The notes beneath the pieces were generated by a model. That model saw nothing but the letters and a program-made list of their open reading frames with translations. It did no database searches and had not been told where the DNA came from. Below are positions 1-10,417 of a stretch of 64,000 nucleotides of DNA, piece by piece (the first letter of the stretch is position 1; each line of letters opens with the position of its first letter). A program made the translations under genes and the position numbers. Origin of the DNA: Coenobita brevimanus (lineage: Eukaryota > Arthropoda > Malacostraca > Decapoda > Coenobitidae); the NCBI GenBank assembly GCA_032717465.1, contig CM064666.1:20215511-20279510 (forward strand), read 5' to 3'.

Positions 1-702
1 GAGTAGACTATAACTGCGAGATCTAATTCTACATGCTGAAGGATAAGGACGGTAAAGCAAAAAGGCTCCCCCTGACTCCAAACCTTCCTGTTAAAACTGG
101 CAGGAAAAAGTGAGGAAAAACCGGAAAAACTGACAGGGAAATTTCATAGGAAAGACTGAAAGGAAAGGTTACATTCTATAGTACTTAATCTTAAAGCTAC
201 CACTTTGAATAACCTGAAAGTGAAAGCAGTAAAGTAAAATGAATAATCAAATAATGAATAACTGAGGCAAGACATGTATGGGTACGTTCAGTTAACGGAG
301 TGTCTGTAGCCAAGTCATGGAAATTGCACAGTGCACAGTTCAGTGGTGGTGTGGCAGCCTTGCCTGGTGCATTTAAGGTAGGCAGCAGTCAATCAGGCCA
401 CAGCTCCGTTTACTCCACTGAGACATGGAACTTTTCCATGTGAGAGAAGTAAACAAGTTTTCTCTTGACCCCTGGTACATAAAAAAAAATCCCAATAGTG
501 GTCACGTCTTTTTTTTCTTTTTCTTTATGCGTCCGACTCTGGGCAAGGGCTTTCAGGTCCTATATCCCGGGGACACTTGCTTATCCCAAGGCCCAGTAGT
601 CCTCCTACACCTCCACATATCACCAATTTGGCGCAAACACCCACCGTCCATATTGAATACAGGCTAGGGCTGTCTCATACAGGACTGGTGTATTGGTATT
701 AG
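1..702. other. Unassigned 5' segment of the unit (seen in all nine units)
   Basis: About 700 bp before the LTR site, with no reading frame I can tie to a family. Short open frames here are broken by A and T runs and do not resemble known domains. A short hairpin (arms CATGGAA/TTCCATG) lies at about 424-440. Equivalent segments are 6637-7338, 16300-17004, 22897-23600, 29612-30316, 36245-36945, 42853-43554, 49448-50150 and 59177-59877. Units 2 and 9 share the variant ACTTTATCTTTAAGC and units 2 and 8 share AACTAACGCAAG, which ties the long units together upstream of the LTR. Confidence 0.6.
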
Positions 703-756
703 CGGGGGTATTTTTACGACATGTTGGCGAGTCATCTAGTATGTCAGGAAAGTCTG

Positions 757-964
757 TTTTTTTTTTATGAAATTCAAATCCTTAAACTGTTCCCTGCCCC
801 AGCCCGGATTCCAACCTGGGTCCATTAGGACTCCAGGCCGCCTCTCCACCGATTCAGCCACCGCCTCCCCCACTTCACTAACAGGGACCCTCAGTGATCC
901 ACAGCCCATCACAGGTTGAAAGGAAGAGTAGTGACCGTCAACTCAGGGCTATCTGTGCATATCC
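757..964 (-). mobile_element. tRNA-like SINE, unit 1
   Basis: On the minus strand there is a tRNA-like promoter region: an A-box-like stretch (complement of 841-860, TGGCTGAATCGGTGGAGAGG) and, about 25-30 nt on, a B-box-like GGTTGGAATCC (complement of 806-816; the usual form is GGTTCGANTCC). It ends in an A tail, seen as the T run 757-766. AAGTCTG lies on both sides (750-756 and 965-971) and is a plausible 7-bp target duplication. The tRNA part starts about 100 bp inside the element if that duplication is right, so the head boundary is less certain than the tail. It sits in the leader of the LTR element. Confidence 0.6.
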
Positions 965-1034
965 AAGTCTGTGCTTATACTATATTTGCATTTAATAAAT
1001 TGATCTGGGCACTGAGAGGAAAAAAAAAAAAAAA

Positions 1035-1423
1035 GCTCATATGAGTATATACACAAGTCGTTTATTCTGCGGCAAACATATTAAACTGGATGTTAGACGA
1101 CAGACACTGATCCATGCGACCTTTAAAGGTTAGTACTGTGTTATGGCTTACTACATTGGAGGGCAATTTGTTCCATATATTTACAACTCTTTTAAAGAAG
1201 AAATGCTTGGCTTCATGCGACTGGAATCGTTTGCCAATTATTTTGTGCCCTTTGCCTCTAGTATAAATCGAATGATCAGCTGTGAAGTATTTATCAACAG
1301 TCATGTTATCGTGCCCTTTGAATATTTTAAATACTTGAATTAAATCTCCTCGTAATCTGCGCTAGTTAGGGTGAAGAGATTCAGGGTTTCTAAACGCTCC
1401 TAGTATGGTTCGTTTCTCAAGCT
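1035..1423 (-). pseudogene. LINE-A fragment, reverse transcriptase C-terminus, unit 1
   Basis: Read on the minus strand, this encodes the conserved C-terminal end of a non-LTR retrotransposon ORF2. It has an RRLRGDLIQVFKIFKG block, then TRG(K/N)GHKIIGKRF, then HFFFKRVVNIWNKLPSNVV and TFKGRMDQ, ending at the stop at 1062. A TAG lies just before RRLRGD, so the copy is dead upstream. The clade (CR1/Jockey-like) is not resolved. An A run (1020-1034) adjoins its 3' side on the plus strand; this has the wrong polarity to be this element's own poly(A) tail. Confidence 0.8.
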
Positions 1424-1616
1424 AGGTATCATTATGGTTCAGGGTTGGTGTTTTTCCTTATTTTTTGAATAAAAATAAAAAATAAAACATCAATGATTTT
1501 TATTCATTCAATTTATTTGATTTTTTTATTTATTTGATTTCTCTGCTAATTATACAGCTAATATTTTAAAAGCAGTATACTGAATACTGTTAACTTCATG
1601 TCCTGTCTATCTACTG

Positions 1617-2271
1617 ATGGTTGAGGCTGAAAGCTACAGCCCAGAATCCAGATACATCATTGGTTATGTAGCTGCCTTGTGTAAATTACCAGATAGGACC
1701 CTTAAGATCGCCAAGACGATTGCGTACACCCCACGCATGTGCTTACTAGACTTAATGAACGAGGTAGAGATGCAGTGCAGTAAAGCAGGGATGATCGACA
1801 CACCCGCACATTCTAGTAGAATGAGAGTACCTGAGACAGTATCAGCTGTGAAACCATCTACACCGACATCAAACAGAGAACAAAATCGATCGCGACCCGA
1901 AAGCAGGCAAAGAACTAAACGTGTCGAGGGTTCGATCATAAACACCAGGCTACACGCAGTTTCATAAGTTTTCGTGCAGCCCGAGCAGATCTCGCGCCAC
2001 AAACATCACTACATATCGGAAGTCACCTCGTAGGTCACAGTCAAGAGATAGGTCCATTCTATGTCATTATTGTGCAAAACCACGACACACAAGGAATGAA
2101 TACTTTATCAAAACAAAAGAGGATAGACAAAAGACACAAGGATTTGGTCCTTACTGTAGGCATCATAGATGCCAAGGGCACTGGACCAGTAACTGCAAAA
2201 CAGTAAAAAAAATTGTGTCTATGTTCAAACTGGGGGAAGACCAAGTCATGACAAAAAACGAACAAACGTAA
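1617..2271 (+). pseudogene. Ty3/gypsy-like gag relic, unit 1
   Basis: Part of a retrotransposon Gag, the structural protein that packages element RNA. It opens at an ATG after an AT-rich stretch and reads 116 codons to TAA. The Gag N-terminus appears to be missing. Coding similarity then continues in another frame: an Arg/Ser-rich linker and two zinc-knuckle-like boxes (2062-2196). The first is C-x2-C-x4-H-x4-Y, with Tyr in the place of the last Cys. The second is C-x2-H-x4-H-x4-C. The frame ends at TAA 2269-2271, next to a slippery heptamer. The frame break between the first ORF and the knuckles is present in all copies. Confidence 0.75.
2253..2259 (+). promoter_or_regulatory. Candidate -1 frameshift heptamer A AAA AAC, unit 1
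   Basis: The heptamer is in the correct phase relative to the zinc-knuckle frame (ACA AAA AAC). A -1 slip would avoid the TAA four codons downstream and continue into the protease frame. The phase is seen directly; function is inferred. Confidence 0.45.
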
Positions 2272-2294
2272 AGAGAAGCAAGTCTAAAATTCAC

Positions 2295-3364
2295 ATGGGA
2301 GGCATGTTGGGAAATGAGTGTATCTTGATACCAGCTGCATGTGAGGATCAAAACGTTTCCTAATTTTTAGACACAGGCTCTCGAGTGAACTTAATAAAAC
2401 AGAAGAAATAAATAGAATTTTTTAAAATAAGAAGAAAGTAACTTTTCTGGAAGAAGCTGATTTAGATTTATATACGGTAGATGGACAAAAAAATACAGTA
2501 AAAGGTATGATAAGGTTAAATATCAGTTTCACAGAGACTACACGACCATTCTCTGCATTTTTCTATATCGTTGAAAACTTAGCAATTAAAGCTCATATGT
2601 TACTGGGCTTAAGATGCATGAGAGCAGAGAACATAACTTTACTCCCACAAATGAATGGAATAGACTTTGACAATGAATTCATAGAGGAAATACCATCAGA
2701 ACCCTCACCGATTTGTACAAGAGAACCAAAAAGAATTGGTAATATTAAAAGCTTAAACAAACATACACAAACAGATGAGTGTATAGATCCACTCACACCA
2801 CCAGCCCCAGCCTCCAGAATTAGAGACCCAGGTAACAGTGCTGATTCATCAGTTTTTCCCGCCCATCTGACCAATGATTTAGTTATACCACCTAATCCCT
2901 ATATGAAAGTTACCATTAAGAGCAAATTACGGAATAGTACTGTTCTTGTCTTAGAAGAATTATGTAAAGTAAAGGGATTGTCAGTAGAAAACACATTATG
3001 TCAGATGAACGACGAAGGGCAAACTCAGATATTCATAATTAATCACATGAATGGGGAAGTTCAGTTGAAAAAGAGGACTTGCATAGTTAATATTGAAAAA
3101 TGTTTCGCCCCTGTGAAGGAAATAGTTATAGCTGGAGTGACAGGTGAGATAAAATCTACGGATAGAGAAAGCATAAATGAGAATTTAATTCACTCAGGTG
3201 AAGTTGATGAAGAAAATGATTTCTTAACCCTGCTGGAAACACACAGGGACACTGTAGCATTACCCGGGGAACAATTTGGGTGTACTAACCTGATTAATCA
3301 CAAGATTAATGTGCACCCAGAAATGCATTTATTCAAATATGTATACAACTTGTTTAAAATGTAA
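2295..3364 (+). pseudogene. Protease and RT N-terminus relic, unit 1
   Basis: Retropepsin-like aspartic protease (DTGS at 2370-2381) followed by the linker and the N-terminal motif of a Ty3/gypsy reverse transcriptase (HRDTVALPGEQFGCTN, then NHKINVHP). An in-frame TAA at 2361 precedes the DTG, and a lost A near 2395 shifts the frame. The remainder, from the Met at 2507, is open for 285 codons. RT ends before any catalytic motif: from 3323 the reading frame runs into an inverted LTR fragment that supplies its last 13 codons. Confidence 0.8.
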
Positions 3365-4000
3365 TATTACTAGATCATTGCAATTTACTATGAACATTAT
3401 ATGTATACAATATTATAATCAATATTATGTACTATTAGATTAGCATATGTCAATGATAATTACTGTCGGAGGACCTCCAGCGCGTGACCGAGCAATGTTA
3501 GGACTCCATATTATAAATACAATTAATTATGGAAAACATGATAGATAGATAGATAGACAGAGCACCAGGCAAGCCTGGGAATGGGAAATGAGCTTGCAAG
3601 TGTAAGTGAGGAAATGTTGACAATACACTGGAAGCAGCAAGTCAGGGGATGATATAGGTAGTGTGTCAGCGAGATAAGCATACGAACAATGCCTAGTGAC
3701 CATACACACACATACACACATACACACAGGTTTCTAGAACATTCCAACAACAGTGTAACACACGTGACACGACCCCTGCTACACCAGAATTTAGGAAGCA
3801 GAGCTCAGAAGGAGGCTAGCTATAGAACCGACAGGTAGTGGAGAGAGTGAACAAGAAGAGAGGTCCAACTAGACTTACTTAGTATATTAAGTCTCTGTAA
3901 TACATACACTGCTCAACTTAAGATTTTATCTGAATATAATAAATCAAGATCAACTCCCTGTATTCATCTTTAACTCCTACTATAAGAATCGAGAGTCACA
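3323..4000 (-). mobile_element. Inverted diverged LTR 5' fragment, unit 1
   Basis: On the minus strand this begins TGTGACTCTCG at position 4000. It runs colinearly, with many differences, along the first ~690 bp of the plus-strand LTR seen at 7339-8030. The clearest matches are TCTGGTGTAGCAGGGG, a TATC-rich run, GCTCGGTC, and ACAAGTTGTATACATATTTG followed by AATAAATGCA. Similarity stops where the gag-pol relic begins. It contains a short GATA-type run (about 3541-3557) and CACATA repeats (about 3705-3727). Confidence 0.75.
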
Positions 4001-4002
4001 AC

Positions 4003-4920
4003 TCCACCCTTCATCTTTCCATTCGGTTCTTGCAACGTCCATCTCAGCAGTTGCTTCAACAAACATGGGATGAGGCTATGGCACACCTAATGTCTGAATA
4101 GCCTTGTATCTCTGACTGGGGTGAAAATAATCTGGTTGTTTTTAATGCACCATAGACTCAGTTTTCACATCTATCAACCCTACAAAATCTTCCACAGGTA
4201 TACCTACTAATGTTTAATAATATTCAGCTGAATCCTGCATCATCCTTGAACATGGTTGGGGTTTCATTTACTCGGGACTTATCTTGGAAACATCATATTA
4301 TTTCTCTTGTAAAATCTCCTTCCAAGAGATTAGGTGTGCTAAGCTGACTCCGTTCTTTCTTTACCAGTGCACAATTGTTGACTCTATACAGGGGTTTTAT
4401 CCACCCCTGTGTGGAGTACAACTCTCATGTGTGTGGAGGCTTTCCACATACAGCTCTTCTCAATAGGGTGGATCAAAGGCTTTTCGTCTCATTAACTTTC
4501 CTTCTCTTACTGACTTTTCCACATCTGTCTCTTCATCACACTGTTGCACCTTTGTCTCTTTTCTATCGCTACTTCAATGGTCACTGCTCCTCTGAACTGT
4601 CTGCATGAATTCGTCCACCTCTACGGCGGGCGCGTAGCACCCATCCAGCAGTAAACTCTCATCCCTTTTCAGTCTAACTCTCTAAAGCAAGAGTTAATTG
4701 TTACTCCCAGTCCTTCATTTATGCAACAGCTCGTCTCTGGATCTGTCTCCCTCTGTCTGTGTTTCCTGCTTCTTATGATCTCCATTCTTTCAGACGCAGT
4801 GTGTCCAGGCATCTCGAAATGATCGAATCTTGAATTTGGCTCTCTCTTGTGTATTGTTTTTCTCTTGGAAGGAACAATAATTGCGGGCTCGTGGCCTTCG
4901 GCTCCTTCTTCCTTGCATAA
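4003..4920 (+). pseudogene. LINE-B fragment, reverse transcriptase C-terminal half, unit 1
   Basis: Recognisable non-LTR RT sequence. It opens with STLHLSIRFLQRPSQQ, the stretch that normally follows the catalytic YADD box. It continues through SDWGENNLVVFNAP, VGVSFTRDLSWKHH, QLLTLYRGFIHPCVEYNSHV, KAFRLINFPSLTD and LSLFYRYFNGHCSSEL. Several stops and at least two frameshifts interrupt it. The catalytic half is missing and the 5' break abuts the LTR terminus. The 3' end passes through a short untranslated stretch (CCTTCGGCTCCTTCTTCC) into the AAC array. Confidence 0.8.
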
Positions 4921-5360
4921 AACAACAACAACAAACATCAACAACAAACAACAAGCAAAAACAACAAACAACAATCAAACAACAACAAACTAACAATGAC
5001 AAACAAACAACAAACTAACAACGAAACAAACAACAAATTAACAGCAACAACAAACAACAACAAACAAACAACAACAATCAACAACAACAAACTAACAATG
5101 ACAAACAAACAACAAACTAACAACGACAAACAAACAACAAACTAACAACGACAAACAAACAACAAACTAACAACGACAAACAACAAACATCAATAACAAA
5201 CAACAAACAAGAAAAAACAACAAACAACAGCAAACTAAAAACAACAGTAACAACAGCAACAACCACAACAACAAACAACCACAACAACAAACAACAAACA
5301 AGAAAAAACAACAAAAAACAACAACCACAACAACAAACAACAACAACAAACAACAAACAA
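4921..5360. repeat. AAC-rich array, unit 1 (440 bp)
   Basis: Plus strand is almost only A and C, built from AAC, AAAC and interspersed ACTAACAACGAC words. It starts exactly at the LINE-B 3' end, which suggests an expanded LINE tail. Leu/Val/Cys-rich frames on the minus strand are products of the repeat. Confidence 0.9.
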
Positions 5361-5813
5361 TAAAAATATCGGTAATGTCTGCGTGCATGTCAAGAATACA
5401 TTTTTTCGTCCGTTAAGAAACCTCCCTAACACTTTTTCTTATGTGATTTAATCTGGTCATTACAGCTTGCTGTCCTCTTCCGTGTTATAAAAGTCCTTCC
5501 AATATCGCCATATTCTGCATAAATGACCTTCAACAGAATGTTGGCCAGTCACAAAAAATAATAAATCGCTAAGGAAGAGGTGTTAGGGTCCCTCCGCACC
5601 CAGTGAGCATGCGGGACAAGGTCAAACAAGGATACACAGGTGTCCGAACACCGCATTGAAATTCCAGTCATGATCCATGTCACCTCGCAAAGCGCTCCAC
5701 CAGCCGGAAGAAATACTACCTCGAATTTATGGTCACAATATTGAACACATGTATGTGACCTACATACATACATACACATGCTACAAGGACTTACAAATAA
5801 AATCCACTATGCA

Positions 5814-5816
<3 letters not shown>
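5361..5816. other. Unassigned segment between the AAC array and the CT tract
   Basis: About 455 bp present in every complete unit, with no recognised family. The longest frame (76 codons, minus strand, 5549-5779) has no domain I recognise. Equivalent segments: 15034-15489, 21654-22109, 28345-28799, 34977-35432, 41603-42058, 48186-48641 and 57919-58374. Confidence 0.5.

Positions 5817-5876
<60 letters not shown>
5817..5876. repeat. (CT)n microsatellite, unit 1
   Basis: About 60 bp of CT dinucleotides with one interruption (TTTCT). Confidence 0.95.
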
Positions 5877-6323
5877 CATTTAATTTATCTATATAGAGCT
5901 AACACCATACTCTAGATATACTCAATTTCTTTTTCACTCTAACTTGGCCCAGATTTTCGTCCTTTTGCAGCTTGCATCACGTAACTCTGTGACGGAGACA
6001 ATAATACCGCTCTGCACGCTTTCCACAGCACTTCTTCGTGACTAGCATCTTAATCTAGCGTCAGTCTACGAGATGAAGATGAGGAGATGGTAATTTTAAG
6101 CCAGGTAAGAGTTTAAAGAGTATTCAAGTCCCGTTCCCTGAGGGCCGCCAGTGACCTTCCTATGATGCAATTCGTCCACAATCCCTCCATCATGTTTTTG
6201 TTTTTCTATAGGATCAATATGCCCTTGAAGAAGCCAGCTCTCACACCCTGCAGTGACGCCATCCTTCCTGTACTTATCTGACGGTCAGAATCGCTAATTT
6301 TTATTCTAGTTAAATTACTAGAA
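5877..6323. other. Unassigned segment between the CT tract and LINE-C
   Basis: About 447 bp with no recognised coding or RNA feature. Equivalent segments: 15540-15986, 22138-22584, 28855-29301, 35486-35931, 42104-42549, 48688-49134 and 58418-58863. Confidence 0.5.
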
Positions 6324-6600
6324 GTGAAGGAGCGTTGTGGTGTGGATGTGATGTGACAGAAAGCGTTAGCAGAATACAATGAGGTGGTTTGGCCATGTGG
6401 GGAGGATGGAGAGCGAGAGACTGACGAGGAGTGCGTATGTGAGTGAGGTGGAGGGGGGGTAAGGGAAAGGGAGACCGATGATGAGGTGGAGTGGGGAAGA
6501 GGGAGGGGGAGATCGAGGATGAGATGCAGGAATGGAATAAGAAGCTCTATGAGATGGTGGATGAGTTAGTACAAAGGAGTACAAAGGAAAGCAAACAGCA
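6324..6600 (+). pseudogene. LINE-C fragment, reverse transcriptase C-terminal tail, unit 1
   Basis: From 6380 the plus strand reads MRWFGHVGRMESERLTRSAY and then VSEVEG before a stop. WFGHV-x-RM followed by a V(Y)xSEVEG-like block is the usual tail of one type of animal LINE RT, where it precedes a basic GRP..RW segment. A degenerate G-rich GRPMMRW remains after the stop. Only about 90 codons survive. It lies at the unit boundary chosen here. Confidence 0.65.
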
Positions 6601-7338
6601 ACAGACCTTATGGTACTTTCGAGGCTACTTGTTACAGAGTAGACTATAACTGCGAGATCTAATTCTACATGCTGAAGGATAAGGACGGTAAAGCAAAAAG
6701 GCTCCCCCTGCCTCCAAACCTTCCTGTTAAAACTGGCAGGAAAAAGTGATGATAAACCGGAAAAACTGACAGGGAAATTTCATAGGAAAGACTGAAAGGA
6801 AAGGTTACATTCTATAGTACTTTATCTTTAAGCTACCACTTTGAATAACCTGAAAGTGAAAGCAGTAAAGAAAAATGAATAATCAAATAATGAATAACTA
6901 ACGCAAGACATGTATGGGTACGTTCAGTTAACGGAGTGTCTGTAGCCAAGTCATGGAAATTGCACAGTGCACAGTTCAGTGGTGGTGTGGCAGCCTTGCC
7001 TGGTGCATTTAAGGTAGGCAGCAGTCAATCAGGCCACAGCTCCGTTTACTCCACTGAGACATGGAACTTTTCCATGTGAGAGAAGTAAACAAGTTTTCTC
7101 TTGACCCCTGGTACATAAAAAAAAATCCCAATAGTGGTCACGTTTTTTTTTTCTTTTTCTTTATGTGTCCGACTCTGGGCAAGGGCTTTCAGGTCCTATA
7201 TCCCGGGGGCACTAGCTTATCCCAAGGCCCAGTAGTCCTCCTACACCTCCACATGTCACCACATTGGAGCTAACACCCACCGTCCATATTGAATACAGGC
7301 TAGGGCTGTCTCATACAGGACTGGTGTATTGGTATTAG

Positions 7339-10300
7339 TGTCATGTAGTAACAGGAGAGGTAAAGAATAGTATGGGACTATTTTTATTTGTCTTGGAAAT
7401 ATTAACAAGTCTCTCACACGGAACGAGTATAAGTCCCGGGTAGCTACCTCCCTGTCTCGCTATCTGTCTCTCTCTCTCAAATCGCTAAGCCCTTCTCCCG
7501 TGACCTGTCTCTAGGATCGCTTGTCCCCTTCTAAACTCTCTTTCCTAAAATCTGGTGTAGCAGGGGTGTGTCACGTGTGTTCCTCGTGGATGGACTAGGT
7601 CTTTGTTCACGAGAGGACTGCTGACAGCTAACTGCATCATGTCCTTACTGGCCGCTGTCGTCAGCTTCCTCAGTGTTAAGAGTGTGTAAGCATGTTTAGC
7701 ACTGCTCGATTCTCGCAGACACAACACCTTCTCATCATCTGACTCCCTGCTTCTATCTATCTATTTATCTATCTATCTATATATCATGTAGTCTTTACCA
7801 CACTGCTCGGTCGCGCAAAAATGACGTACCATCGACAGTTAATAGTTCTAATATATTAATACATACTACATACACATTACAATGAACTTACAAGCTAATG
7901 AAGTGAAATACATAATATTGTAAAGTAACATAATTGTATGAATATTGTATACATATATTATTCATAGTAAATAGTGATTATTCAGTAATAATACATTTAA
8001 ACAAGTTGTATACATATTTGAATAAATGCAATGGTTGTTGTATAACACTTTGTAAGACGTGCATGTACAACAGACGTACGCATATAATTGTGCAATGGTA
8101 ATACTGCTAGGTTATACATTACATATTTGAGTTATCACTTTAGTAATGTCTAATATTTCACCTAACTTGTATGATGATACTGGTAATACAGAATTGCGCT
8201 ATAATTGTATGACTTATAATATTGTACTAACATTGTGGTACTACATAATTGTAACATTTTATGAATTGTTACAAAATATTGTGTTAATGCATAATTGTGT
8301 TGGCCTTATAATTGTAGTTACATTTGTTAATGCAACTCTTACATAAGTGTCTTGGCCTTATAATTGTAGTTAAAGTTACATAAAAGTTACAACTTGTTAA
8401 TGCAACTGTTTTGTCGTTACATAATTGTTACATATCGTTTGTAGGTACATAATTGTAGTTAAAGTTACATAAAAGTTACATCTTGTTAATGCAACTGTTA
8501 CATAATTGGCAAAGTGTAACATAATGCAATCGTTTGTCGTTACATAATTGTTACATATCGTTTGTAGGTACATAATTGTAGTTAGTGTAACATAATGCAA
8601 TCGTTTGTCGTTACATAATTGTTACATATCGATTGTAGTTACATAATTGTAGTTAAACTTACATAAAAGTTACATCTTGTTAATGCAACTGTCACATAAA
8701 TTGGTACATATTGTCTGTAGTTACATAATTGTAATAAGTGTAACATAACTGTAATAATTGCAGTCCTAACACATGCTGCGGTCGATGATAGTGATGATGT
8801 GCCATGTCACTTGTTTGTGGAGACACAATTTGCTTTTTTGTTTGTAGTTTATGTGGTATTTTGGCATATATAGTAACATTTACACTTATTTTCATTTGTT
8901 TGTTATGTGATCTTACTTTATTTCTCTTTTTTCTTTCTTACTTTTTTTTTTTTTGTACGCTTTTTCCATTTTGTTCATGGTTGCATAATTACTGGTTAAT
9001 TTCCTTGGGATACTTTTTTAAAGTTTAGTTTATATTGCACAGATACTATAAAATGATATTATATAGTCCCATATTTTGTTATTTTATATAAAAAATATAT
9101 ACATATATACACTATATACAGTATTAACTATACACACTGACTTGTTGTTCACCTGTACCTATCGTGGGTAATATGTGTGTCAGCACTGTGTGGAAATCAT
9201 TGTCTTCACGATTGTGTTCACTCTTGCTAACGGCATTTGTGTTGGCCATTTTTTTTTTTTCCGTAAGTTAATTTATCTGTTTCCACTAGGTAGCTTTAAT
9301 TAATAAATGTTTAATACAGTTCTTTTAATCGCTCACTGAGTAACTGTGATTGGATATTTTCTTTATTACTTTGTAGATGTAATAATGTATAGTTGTATAT
9401 ATGAAACACGTATTTTATGTAGGTATAAATGGTAACACTCTTTCGCAGTAAATAAATGTTATAATAAATGAATGAATATATACAGTGTAGAATATTTATC
9501 GTTGGTGATTATTTAGTGTTTGAGTTATGCAGATAACTGAAGTTAGTATGGGTATTTAAGCTGTAACTATACAGCACGTTTTATATGTTTGTGCAGAAGC
9601 TTATTGTCTATCACTGTGTATTGTATGAATGAAGTAACTATGTAACTCACTAATTTTTACCGTGGTGGGAAATGGTGTGAGTGGTGTTGCACGTGGTGAT
9701 AGCGTTGTCCTTCGCGGGTTGATTGGCGTGTTGTCGTCTCAGCACATGGTGACGTCGGCTTCCCACACTGGTAGCTGTGGTGAGTGAATGAGTAGCGATG
9801 AGTAACTTGGGTGAAGACGGGTGAGTAAGACGAGTTGTGAATATGGACTTGGTGTTTTGCTGCTTGTATTGACCTCTTCACACCTGCGTAAGCGTTGGGG
9901 GTTGGGTGGATGTAGCAGAGAGAGGACGGTGAGGTCTGGCGGTTATGAGTTGTGAGTCGTCTCTCACTCTTCGTTTGTTTGTTTGTTTGTTTGTTTGTTT
10001 TCTTTCTTTCTTGATGTATTCTTGGTCCTTTTTTCTTGTGATTTACTCGTTGTACGATGAAGACTGCCGCTTCTTGTAGATGCGTGTAGAAGATAATACA
10101 GACGACGTAGAGTTGTTAATTGTAGTTGATTGTAGATGGTTGTAGTTCGCTGATTCGTCGTAGAAATTGCAATATTGAATCAATATTTTGTTAAACTACT
10201 TGCACGGCGTCGTGTGATCTCTTGACCTCTGCATCAGCATGATGATCTGGGAGACGGAGGGGGCTGGATGGAGAGAAGTGTCAGGAGCTGGTTATGTTGT

Positions 10301-10411
10301 TGGTTGAGAGAGATATTCTTGTTTTCAATCTTGATATTTTGTAGGAATTTAATGTTGGTTCGTAGACGAGGTTCGTATACGTTCGCTGCTACCAAATGTC
10401 ATGTAGTGACA
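7339..10411 (+). mobile_element. Long terminal repeat, unit 2 (3073 bp)
   Basis: Starts TGTCATGTAG and ends CATGTAGTGACA, giving the 5-bp terminal inverted repeat TGTCA/TGACA expected of an LTR. A primer-binding site follows 2 bp later. The start is supported independently by the inverted fragment in each unit, which ends at the matching point. LTR features seen: an AT-rich body, a TTACATAATTGT-type minisatellite (about 8210-8760), a GTTT run near 9970 and a terminal hairpin. Three kb is long for an arthropod LTR. No second LTR in the same orientation is present, so this is a half-element. I recognise no protein in it. Confidence 0.7.
8210..8760. repeat. LTR-internal minisatellite, unit 2
   Basis: Irregular repeats of TTACATAATTGTTACATATC and TAGTTAAAGTTACATAAAAG words. 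GTCGTTACATAATTG recurs at 8413, 8536 and 8607 (spacings 123 and 71), so it is a nested array rather than a single period. Short frames across it are not credible genes. Confidence 0.8.
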
Positions 10412-10417
10412 TTTGGT
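10391..10417. other. Hairpin across the LTR end, unit 2
   Basis: Perfect 11-bp inverted repeat, ACCAAATGTCA and TGACATTTGGT, with a 5-nt spacer TGTAG. It covers the last bases of the LTR and the first of the primer-binding site. Confidence 0.75.

Larger units (their letters stand above)
1..6636 (+). repeat. Tandem macrosatellite unit 1 (short form, 6636 bp)
   Basis: First copy of the head-to-tail unit; its left edge is the window edge, so the true repeat phase is arbitrary. It lacks the 3-kb LTR: the join is at 702/703, reading TTAG then CGGGGGTATT. Unassigned stretches are 1-702, 5361-5816 and 5877-6323. It belongs to the sequence group of units 7 and 8: GLRCM in the protease, PHTA in LINE-B, GCGCGTAGC at about 4628. 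The whole unit is composed of transposon debris and simple repeats. Confidence 0.95.

Noticed and set aside
1664..2002. 112-codon minus-strand frame opposite gag
   Set aside because: It is antisense to the recognisable gag relic, and its conservation follows from recent duplication of the unit.
3523..3750. 75-codon minus-strand frame with VCVCVYVCVW
   Set aside because: It crosses the GATA-type and CACATA simple repeats of the inverted LTR fragment; no domain is visible.
5117..5432. Long Leu/Val/Cys-rich frames on the minus strand, resembling membrane proteins
   Set aside because: They are translations of the AAC/GTT array, shift with array length between units, and have no composition or start typical of a real membrane protein.
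5677..5883. Frame ending in (Leu-Ser)n
   Set aside because: The LSLSLS part is the (CT)n microsatellite; length follows tract length in each unit.
8397..8600. CRISPR-like or regulatory array from the recurring TTACATAATTG words
   Set aside because: Spacing is irregular, the spacers are themselves repeats, and the context is a eukaryotic LTR; it is a minisatellite.
9657..9881. 74-codon His/Ser-rich minus-strand frame in the LTR
   Set aside because: Conserved between units 2 and 8 only because the LTR is duplicated; absent in unit 9 through the deletion; no recognisable domain.
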